Source of the DNA: Chloroflexota bacterium
Lineage (GTDB): Bacteria; Chloroflexota; Anaerolineae; J102
Direction: 5' to 3'
Length of the DNA: 30,021 nucleotides
Assembly: GCA_003353825.1 (NCBI GenBank)
Contig: PIVW01000014.1
Location: 1-30,021 of the forward strand
The notes under the pieces: generated by a model
Seen by the model: the letters and a program-made list of their open reading frames with translations, nothing else
Told to the model about the DNA's origin: nothing
The model's database searches: none
Shown here: piece after piece, positions 23,570-30,021 of the stretch
Layout of the letters: each line of letters begins with the position of its first letter
How positions within the stretch are numbered: position 1 is the stretch's first letter
Position numbers and translations under genes: made by a program

Positions 23570-25600
23570 ATGAGTAAACGCACGGGCAGTGTCCGACGGC
23601 TCCGATGGTTTACGAGCAGTCTCATCTTCATCCTTATTGTGGCTGCTCTGTTCCGTTTGTGGCAAATCGGCGACATGCCACCAGGGCTGTTCGGCGATGA
23701 AGCCACCGATGGATTAGATGCACTCGATGTGCTGGCGGGGCGTGGCCGCGTGTTCTTCCCGGCGAATTTCGGGCGGGAAGGTCTGCACATGTACATTGTG
23801 GCCTTGAGTATCAACCTGTTTGGGGTGAATCCTCTGGCGGTGCGACTGCCATCGGTTTTGGCCGGAATAGCCACGGCGTTGGCAACACTGTGGCTGGGCT
23901 ATGAGATGTTCGTGGACAGCCCCTCACCAGTACAACAGCCCCAACAGCCTGGATCATGGATGCAGAGGCGCTATTTGATTCCTTTGGCGGCGGCGTTCTA
24001 TGTCAGCACCTCCTTCTGGCACGTCCATTTCTCACGCTTTGGTATCAGGGGTGTGTTTACGACGACAGCCACAGCCCTGACTATGGCGGCTTTGTGGCGT
24101 GCCTTGAATAGCAGGCAGTGGCGCTGGTATGTTGTCAGCGGCCTGTTTATGGGCCTTGGAACCCATTTCTATACTGCCAGTCGCCTTGTACCACTCATGC
24201 TGGCCCTGTTCTTCGGAGGGTGGATTCTGATATCTCTCGTTGGCGTTCGCCAGCAAGAACACGTGGCGGGTCTGTCACAGCTTCTGGTGGGACTTGGCAT
24301 CATGTTTGGGGTCGCCACCCTGCTGTTCGCTCCTCTAGGTTACTATTTTCTCACCCATCCAGGCAGCTTCATGCAACGTGCAGGTGAAATATCCGTCTTT
24401 GGGGATGGCCTAAGTCTCGCTACTTTGGACACCATCCTACGGGCAGCCAGTGCCAACCTGCTGCAGTTTGTCGCCCCGGGTGCTGGAGATCAGGCACAAT
24501 TCTACAATCTGCCTGGTCGGGCGGTTTTTGATCCTGTTACAGCGATTCTAGCTCTGCTGGGAGTAATTCTCAGTATCAAACGCTGGCGAAATCCTGTCTA
24601 CAGCTTCTTGTTAATCTGGTTGATCGTGATGGCTGCACCTGCATTTATTGCTGTGGACCGCTACCCAACGTTACCGAGGGTGCTGGGTGTGATACCCGGC
24701 CTTTATTTTTTCCCGGCCATTGCCTTGGCAGGACTGGTAATGTGGATTAACCGTCGCTTGCAGGCGCGTCCCGGTCTCGCCAGGGTTATGGCGATGGGCG
24801 TGTTTGTATTAGCGCTGATCTTCCATGCCGGTCTGACATTTAACGACTATTTCAGGGTGTGGGGACCCTCTTCTGCCACGGCTGAGGCTTTCGAGGCTGA
24901 CATGACGGCTGCCTGGCGCTGGATGGATGATAATTCACCAGAAGGGGATGTCTATCTTTCATCCGACCTCTACAAACATCCCACCTTTATGTTTCTGCAC
25001 GAACAGGTTCCCACCAGCGAATATTTCTCGAGCACCAACCCCGACCTGCACTGGTTCGACGCGCGTTGGGCCTGGCCCCTGGCGGCAGGTGGCAGCATTA
25101 CCATTCTCGTGGGTGATTCGGCGCCCCTACCCGACTACATCGCCTCTTTACAGGATATCGAAACATCAGTTATCGAGGGGGGTGTTCTCGACATCGTGAC
25201 AGGCCAGCAAGCTGTCACTGGCCCGCACGCCATACGATTTGACGAACGGCTGGTGTTGCTCGATCAACTGCTGCTGCGCCCTGATGGATTGCAGGGGCAA
25301 GGGATCATTGTGCAAGTGTGGCGCATTCAAGGTCCTGCGCCAGAGGATTGGATAGGGTTACAAATCCAGAGTGCCCTGGTTGGTCCAACGGGAGAACAAT
25401 GGGTTCAGGCATCCGAACCGTTGCAATTCCGCCCTATAGAATGGGATGATCAGGCCATCGTGCTGTTGAGTTGGCAGCTTGTTCCGTGGCCGGACGAGGC
25501 TGATATCAGAGGAACAGCACTACGGGTCGTGCCAGATGGACAAGTTCCTCTACTGCCTCCTGGCTCGAGTGAAGGCTGGATTGTCTTGCCATTGGAATGA
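23570..25600 (+). CDS. GT39-type integral membrane glycosyltransferase (ArnT/PMT-like)
   Basis: The 676-residue protein has about eleven membrane segments. After the first (residues 16-30) comes the catalytic loop with the acidic pair of GT39 enzymes (GLFGDEATDGLDAL, residues 39-52), then FGREGLHMYIVALSINLFG and AVRLPSVLAG, the typical next helices. Such enzymes take a sugar from polyprenyl phosphate and attach it to a protein or glycan outside the cell. The C-terminal 210 residues are extracytoplasmic, with a DVYLSSDLYKHPTF segment and beta-rich sequence. The neighbouring GT2 enzyme could provide the donor. The acceptor is unknown. No strong ribosome binding site is seen before the ATG. Confidence 0.88.
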   Translation: MSKRTGSVRRLRWFTSSLIFILIVAALFRLWQIGDMPPGLFGDEATDGLDALDVLAGRGRVFFPANFGREGLHMYIVALSINLFGVNPLAVRLPSVLAGIATALATLWLGYEMFVDSPSPVQQPQQPGSWMQRRYLIPLAAAFYVSTSFWHVHFSRFGIRGVFTTTATALTMAALWRALNSRQWRWYVVSGLFMGLGTHFYTASRLVPLMLALFFGGWILISLVGVRQQEHVAGLSQLLVGLGIMFGVATLLFAPLGYYFLTHPGSFMQRAGEISVFGDGLSLATLDTILRAASANLLQFVAPGAGDQAQFYNLPGRAVFDPVTAILALLGVILSIKRWRNPVYSFLLIWLIVMAAPAFIAVDRYPTLPRVLGVIPGLYFFPAIALAGLVMWINRRLQARPGLARVMAMGVFVLALIFHAGLTFNDYFRVWGPSSATAEAFEADMTAAWRWMDDNSPEGDVYLSSDLYKHPTFMFLHEQVPTSEYFSSTNPDLHWFDARWAWPLAAGGSITILVGDSAPLPDYIASLQDIETSVIEGGVLDIVTGQQAVTGPHAIRFDERLVLLDQLLLRPDGLQGQGIIVQVWRIQGPAPEDWIGLQIQSALVGPTGEQWVQASEPLQFRPIEWDDQAIVLLSWQLVPWPDEADIRGTALRVVPDGQVPLLPPGSSEGWIVLPLE

Positions 25601-25618
25601 TGTGATCCGGTAATGACA

Positions 25619-25646
25619 CGTGGTGCGTGGTGCGCGGTGCGTAGTG
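25619..25646. repeat. Short CGTGGTG heptamer array
   Basis: Four units in register: CGTGGTG, CGTGGTG, CGCGGTG, CGTAGTG. It lies between the converging GT39 and sensor kinase genes. No terminator is evident in the 111-base gap. Confidence 0.85.
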
Positions 25647-25711
25647 ATTGTGCTATCGAAGCATGACTTTCTAGTGGGAACCGCGCAAATTCCGAAAGGG
25701 TTACTGCTATT

Positions 25712-26872
25712 TTAGGCGCCACCGCGCAACAGCGTGAAATAGAAGGTCGCGCCCTTACCGAGTTCGCTCTCGACCCAGATCCTGCCCCCGTGCCCCTCGA
25801 TGATATGTCGGGCAATGGCCAGCCCCAATCCCGTACCGCTGCCGCTGCGCATGCGATCTGCCTTGAAAAACCGTTCGAAGATACGATTCACATCTTCTTG
25901 TGCCATACCGAGGCCGTTATCCTCGACGGCAAAACGCGCATCTTCACCATCCGCCTGTGCCCGGATGGTGATCACCCCTTCGGTTTCAGAAAACTTGATG
26001 GCATTGTGCAACAGGTTTTGCAATACCCTTTGCACGCTATCAGCATCTGCCAGAACCGATAGATCTTGGTCGAAATCTACTCGCACGACAATGCCCTTGC
26101 GATCTGCCTGATTGCTCATACGCCGCACCACCGGATCTATCAGCCCGTCAATGGGAGTTTCCACAAGGCGTAAAGGCATACGCCCAGATTCAATCATGCT
26201 GAGATCCAGTAGCTCCTGCGCAAGTTGCTGCAAAGTTGCAGACTGATCCAAGATGCTCCGTAGCAGATTCTTTTGTCGTTTTGCACTGATCGAGGCCGTG
26301 CCCAGGAGTGTCTCTGCCATAACCTGAATAGCAGCAATAGGCGTGCGTAGATCGTGAGAGATGTTCGCCACAAAATCTCGCCTCGCTCGCCCTAAACGCT
26401 GTAATTCGGTCACATCGTCTACTGCAAGGGCAACCAGGGCCGGTTCAAGGTGTACGCGCACTGCCTGCGCGTGAAAAACATTACCATTACCGCCAAACTG
26501 ACGTTCATGTGCAAGGTCATCAGCCATTGCCCAATCGACCAACTCCAACACTTCGTAATTCTGAATGGTGCGATTCAGTGGAACAGGCGCCTTGACGGCA
26601 GACATGCCAAATGAAGCTGCGCTTTCGTTTAACCACACCACAATGCGTGAATCGTCAATTAAATAGATGGCCTGAGATTCGATCTGAGCAATGCTATCTA
26701 AATATCTACAGAAATTCTCAGTGTCTTTAGCCGCAGTCGAGGCTTGTTCCCGTGCCAGCATTAGTCGATGTTGGGTGGCACGGTGGTTCTTGTCTGAGGT
26801 ACGCCATCGCCAAAGAAAATACACCGCCACCAGGGCGACTAATACAAATAGTATCCAGCCAAACGCGCTCAT
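25712..26872 (-). CDS. phoR: PhoR-like sensor histidine kinase
   Basis: The 386-residue kinase has one membrane segment (residues 4-22), a short coiled stretch, a PAS-like domain (about 55-155, with YLIDDSRIVVWLNESAASFG), a HisKA domain with phospho-acceptor H173 (FVANISHDLRTPIAAIQ), and a HATPase domain with N-box QNLLHNAIKFSE, G1 DNGLGM, F-box IFERFFKADR and G2 GSGTGLGLAIARH. There is no extracellular sensing domain, as in PhoR kinases that take their signal from Pst/PhoU through the cytoplasm. Its start overlaps the stop of the response regulator in an ATGA. The phosphate role is inferred from this architecture and the pst-phoU genes 12 kb away. Confidence 0.85.
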   Translation of the reverse strand: MSAFGWILFVLVALVAVYFLWRWRTSDKNHRATQHRLMLAREQASTAAKDTENFCRYLDSIAQIESQAIYLIDDSRIVVWLNESAASFGMSAVKAPVPLNRTIQNYEVLELVDWAMADDLAHERQFGGNGNVFHAQAVRVHLEPALVALAVDDVTELQRLGRARRDFVANISHDLRTPIAAIQVMAETLLGTASISAKRQKNLLRSILDQSATLQQLAQELLDLSMIESGRMPLRLVETPIDGLIDPVVRRMSNQADRKGIVVRVDFDQDLSVLADADSVQRVLQNLLHNAIKFSETEGVITIRAQADGEDARFAVEDNGLGMAQEDVNRIFERFFKADRMRSGSGTGLGLAIARHIIEGHGGRIWVESELGKGATFYFTLLRGGA

Positions 26873-27600
26873 TCCAGATCCTCATCTTCCTCGTCCGTAT
26901 CGACCGCGACCCCACCCTCGAAGCGATATCCCACACCTCGTACAGTCAGGATCAGTTGCGGACGTGAGGGATCGGCCTCCACTTTCTCCCGCAACCAGCG
27001 TACATGCACGTCGACCGTACGAGAATCACCGATATAATCATATCCCCACACGCGCGTCAGCAACAGATCGCGACTCAAGACAGCATGCTCATGTCGCATA
27101 AGCTCGGCCAGCAAGCTGAATTCTTTGGGGCTGAGATCAAGTACCTGCTCTTGCTGCCAGGCACGGCGGCTCACTAGATCCAGCTTCAGACCGCCCGAGA
27201 CGAGGACATCGCGCACGCCATTACGTTGGGCCCGTCGCAACTGCGCTCTCACTCTCGCCAGAAATTCGCCGACACTAAATGGCTTGGTGATATAGTCGTC
27301 GGCGCCACTCTCAAGCCCTACGATCTTATCCATCTCGGAAGAGCGAGCGGTGAGCATGACCACCGGCACATCGGACTCTTGTCGTAGCGAACGCACCAAT
27401 GACAGACCATCCATGCCTGGGAGCATAAGATCCAATACAATGAGATCGGGTGCTTTTGATCGAGCTTTTCTCAGCCCCTCGGGACCATCTGCCGCAGTTA
27501 GAACTTTATACCCTTGGGCTTTGAGGTTCAACTTGAGGGTATCACGCAGATCAGCTTCATCTTCAATCAGCAAAATGCGGGGTTTCGATTTGTTCGCCAT
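26869..27600 (-). CDS. phoB: PhoB/OmpR-family response regulator
   Basis: The 243-residue regulator has a receiver domain (residues 8-120) with acidic pocket EDE, phospho-acceptor D57 (LIVLDLMLPGMDG), switch T (VVMLTARS) and Lys in YITKPFS. A winged helix (about 130-232) follows, with LSPKEFSLLAELMRHEHAVL, DSRTVDVHVRWLREKVE and VRGVGYRFEG. This family binds direct repeats spaced 11 bp, which are found before pstS. It is 38 bases downstream of the flippase-fusion gene and overlaps the kinase gene, so regulator and kinase are made together and may also be read from the flippase promoter. It ends in a run of acidic residues (DTDEEDEDLE). Assignment to phosphate control is likely, not certain. 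Confidence 0.87.
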   Translation of the reverse strand: MANKSKPRILLIEDEADLRDTLKLNLKAQGYKVLTAADGPEGLRKARSKAPDLIVLDLMLPGMDGLSLVRSLRQESDVPVVMLTARSSEMDKIVGLESGADDYITKPFSVGEFLARVRAQLRRAQRNGVRDVLVSGGLKLDLVSRRAWQQEQVLDLSPKEFSLLAELMRHEHAVLSRDLLLTRVWGYDYIGDSRTVDVHVRWLREKVEADPSRPQLILTVRGVGYRFEGGVAVDTDEEDEDLE

Positions 27601-27638
27601 AAACTCATTTTAGCAGACACCGGGGCTAACTCTAAACA

Positions 27639-30021
27639 TCAAAGGCCGGGCAACATCTGCCTGAAACGTCCCAAGGGCAAGGCGTCCCATACCGCCTCCA
27701 TATCCTCGGTTTTGTGAGCACCGACGGCAATGAGTGAAACACCATAGACCAGCCCCGCCAGCAGCGTAGCCAATACCAGGCTGAAAGGCCCTACCAAGAC
27801 AAAGGTTGCAGCCATCAACAGACCGGCCAATGCCTGCCGCCAGAGTACGCTTATCCAAGGTACCGGGGCCAGATATTTGCGAACAGCGTAATAGAATGGG
27901 AAAAAGAGGGTCAGTTCTGAGAGAATGGTGACCACCGCGGCGGCAGGCGCGCCATACCTGGGGATGAATATGAGATTACCCACCGTATTGAATCCAACCC
28001 CAAACACAAAAACCCAGGTCAGAAATCGTTGCCGGCCAATGGCTATCAGCACGTAATGTGTTACCGAATTTATAAACCCGATCGGAATACTGAGCACCAG
28101 GATTTTGAGCAAGAGCACCGCGCCTGGGATATAATCCTTACCACCGAGAATCAGGATCAGAGGTTGGGCCAGGAAAAAAACGGAGATAGCGACAGGAATG
28201 GCGATGATCGTAAGCAAACGTAATGCCAACCTGTGAGTGCGTGCTAACCTGTCTGGCGCATCCGCAGCGAATCGGGACATCACAGGAAAGACAGCGAGGG
28301 TAAAATAACTGGGAATGACATTGAGCCCATCTATGTATTTGTAAGCCGCCGAGTACAGCCCCACGCCAAACAAACCCACCACCGGTGTGAGAATGAGGAT
28401 ATCGATCCGCCAAAAAGCGGTGGCTAACAAGTGATTAAGCATGAGGGGCCAGCCCTCGACTAGCATCCAGCGCTGCATGACGAAGTCAAAATGGCGATGG
28501 GGTACCAACAGGCGCTGTCGTAGCAACACATAAAGCCAGATCGCCTGCACCGTGTTCATCACCAAACTGACGGCAGCCAAGCCTACAAATCCCCAACCTA
28601 CCAGAATTACCAATGCACCCAATGCGACTTTGGCCAGGGCGATGAAAGAGGCTACACCAGCCGGATATTCCATCTTCTCGTAGGCATTAAAGGTCGACGA
28701 AAAAGCATCACTGAGATTCGCAGGGAAGAGCGCCAGCGCAAATATCGCCACCGCGAATATTGTTTGCTGATCTATGGCGCCTGACCGCCAATAAAAGAAT
28801 AGAATAATGGCCATGATCGGCAACGAGATCAGCCATAATCCCACACGCAGCGCCACCACATTGGCCAGGAACTGATTGGCGTTGTCGCTGTCCCGCCGCT
28901 TGGCTACCTCGCGCGTGAGCAATGTGCCCAAGCCAAATCTGGTAATGATCTCAAATATGCCATAAAACTGCACAGCGAACGTATAGGCGCCCACGCCGGC
29001 AGGATTGAGGATGCGTAGATAGAGTAAGGCGAAGGCGTAATCGATGACCTTGTTCAGCAACGACATGCCCATGGGGACCAACGAATTCTTGGCAACCCGT
29101 TTGACATCGGCGCCCTCGCCCATCAACTGCTCGCGATAATATCGACCCCAGGCCCACCAGCCTACCAGCAAAAGCAAGAACATGCCGGCCAGGAAACTGG
29201 CATAAAGACCGATCTTAAATGACATGGGGGTGTAGTGGAAGCGTACGCCATACCAGCCCGGTGTATCGATGTACACTGCCCGGAAATTGCCGTTGGCCCG
29301 ATAAACAGGCAACTCTGCCTCACCGATGCCTTCCCCCTCATCTACAGCATCCAGGGGGCGCAGATAGGCTCGCCAGCCGGGGAAATAAGCGTCGGCAAGG
29401 AGCAGCCAACCTGGCGCATCGACATCCACCTCGATATCGATACCGCTCAACCCATATGAATGGACCCGGACATCACGTAGGTCGCCGAATACCGGGACAG
29501 GAAGGGGCTCTTCGGTCTCGAGTACCACGGTTTGGCGTATATCTTGGGCGCGCAAAGTCTCCCAAATGTCTTCCCTGGTGGCTGCAATGGCTGCCGGCAC
29601 AAATAGTGCACGGGGTAACACGCCCTCGTTTTCATAGATATGTATCTCGTCATCATAAACCAACTCGTAGCCATCGTTGGGGATCTCTTGCGTAGTGACC
29701 ACATAGCGGACGCCTAATAGATCAAAAAGTGGATCATCCAAAGCTGGGAAGTTGGGCGTATAGATGGGGCCGATACGATTGTAAAGCAGGTCCCCTTGCG
29801 TCTGTAGTTGTGACATGTACTGGGCGTATTGCTTGGGGATGATCGAGTCATAACCCCGTACATCCTGCAAGCTATGGTACATGCCCAGGTTGGCGTTATA
29901 AGTCTTCTGTTCTTGCGGGTCTTGAAGTGCTGTAAATCGCCAAGGTTGATCAGGGTTTTGCCGCTGTTCGAGCCAAGTGACGCTGGGGGGTTGGAACTCC
30001 AGCAGGTGTGCAGTATTTCTA
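27639..30021 (-). CDS. YfhO-type C-terminal region fused to a Wzx-like polysaccharide flippase (5' end outside window)
   Basis: The frame is open to the window edge, so the gene is 5'-partial; the first ATG inside it (29882) is internal. The visible 793 codons begin with the soluble end of a YfhO-like membrane protein: LQDVRGYDSIIPKQYAQYM, FDLLGVRYVVTT, a beta domain with WLLLADAYFPGWRAYL, and a final membrane helix (FLAGMFLLLLVGWWAWG). Then, in the same frame, comes a complete MATE/MVF-type flippase of about 470 residues and some 14 helices, opening with RVAKNSLVPMGMSLLNKVID and YAFALLYLRILNPAGVGAYT. Flippases carry lipid-linked glycans across the membrane; YfhO proteins are linked to glycosylation of surface polymers. 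Joining the two, beside GT2 and GT39 enzymes, points to surface-glycan export. Confidence 0.88.
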   Translation of the reverse strand, partial: RNTAHLLEFQPPSVTWLEQRQNPDQPWRFTALQDPQEQKTYNANLGMYHSLQDVRGYDSIIPKQYAQYMSQLQTQGDLLYNRIGPIYTPNFPALDDPLFDLLGVRYVVTTQEIPNDGYELVYDDEIHIYENEGVLPRALFVPAAIAATREDIWETLRAQDIRQTVVLETEEPLPVPVFGDLRDVRVHSYGLSGIDIEVDVDAPGWLLLADAYFPGWRAYLRPLDAVDEGEGIGEAELPVYRANGNFRAVYIDTPGWYGVRFHYTPMSFKIGLYASFLAGMFLLLLVGWWAWGRYYREQLMGEGADVKRVAKNSLVPMGMSLLNKVIDYAFALLYLRILNPAGVGAYTFAVQFYGIFEIITRFGLGTLLTREVAKRRDSDNANQFLANVVALRVGLWLISLPIMAIILFFYWRSGAIDQQTIFAVAIFALALFPANLSDAFSSTFNAYEKMEYPAGVASFIALAKVALGALVILVGWGFVGLAAVSLVMNTVQAIWLYVLLRQRLLVPHRHFDFVMQRWMLVEGWPLMLNHLLATAFWRIDILILTPVVGLFGVGLYSAAYKYIDGLNVIPSYFTLAVFPVMSRFAADAPDRLARTHRLALRLLTIIAIPVAISVFFLAQPLILILGGKDYIPGAVLLLKILVLSIPIGFINSVTHYVLIAIGRQRFLTWVFVFGVGFNTVGNLIFIPRYGAPAAAVVTILSELTLFFPFYYAVRKYLAPVPWISVLWRQALAGLLMAATFVLVGPFSLVLATLLAGLVYGVSLIAVGAHKTEDMEAVWDALPLGRFRQMLPGL

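Overview
This 30-kb window looks like a chromosomal piece of a member of the Chloroflexota, probably Anaerolineae or Caldilineae. That assignment is an inference from gene style: LVIVD-repeat and LysM/YkuD secreted proteins, a YfhO-flippase fusion, a YLPLL-like protein tail, two tandem PstB ATPases, and CGTGGTG heptamer arrays between genes. No rRNA, tRNA or CRISPR array was found.

Layout. Positions 1-6263 hold secreted or surface proteins on the minus strand: a decayed LVIVD-repeat gene, a small secreted protein, an intact 1114-residue multidomain protein with an HELTH zinc-protease motif, and a LysM/L,D-transpeptidase gene broken by one missing base. Positions 6264-9303 carry a MITE-like element and a plus-strand set of ECF sigma factor, zinc-finger anti-sigma factor and multi-pass membrane protein. 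Positions 9430-14638 (minus) are a complete phosphate uptake set, pstS-pstC-pstA-pstB-pstB, with phoU separated from it by a second MITE copy. Upstream of pstS are five hexamers spaced exactly 11 bp apart, the pattern expected for a PhoB/PhoP-type regulator. A divergent lipoprotein of unknown function, built of two similar halves, follows on the plus strand. Next come a thioredoxin-type arsenate reductase and the full aspartate-to-NAD precursor set nadC-nadA-nadB (minus). A plus-strand remnant of a sugar-type solute-binding protein lies at 20851-21072. From 21340 to the end are surface-glycan genes (a GT2 polyprenyl-phosphate glycosyltransferase, an LPG-synthase-type membrane protein, a GT39 transferase and a YfhO-flippase fusion cut by the window edge), with a PhoB/PhoR-like two-component pair among them.

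How they fit. PstSCAB imports phosphate, PhoU links the transporter to the PhoR-like kinase, which has no extracellular sensor domain, and PhoB would act on the 11-bp-phased sites. The arsenate reductase next door is sensible because phosphate transporters also take up arsenate. The most striking observation is in the two PstB subunits. Every departure from the ABC ATPase consensus falls in the same composite ATP site: Walker B Glu to Asn and Q-loop Gln to Ala in one subunit, and the LSGGQ motif changed to LNPGQ in the other. This predicts an obligate PstB heterodimer with one active and one degenerate site. The second solid observation is a MITE with perfect 14-bp terminal inverted repeats and an 8-bp target-site duplication between pstB and phoU, with a related copy 3.7 kb away.
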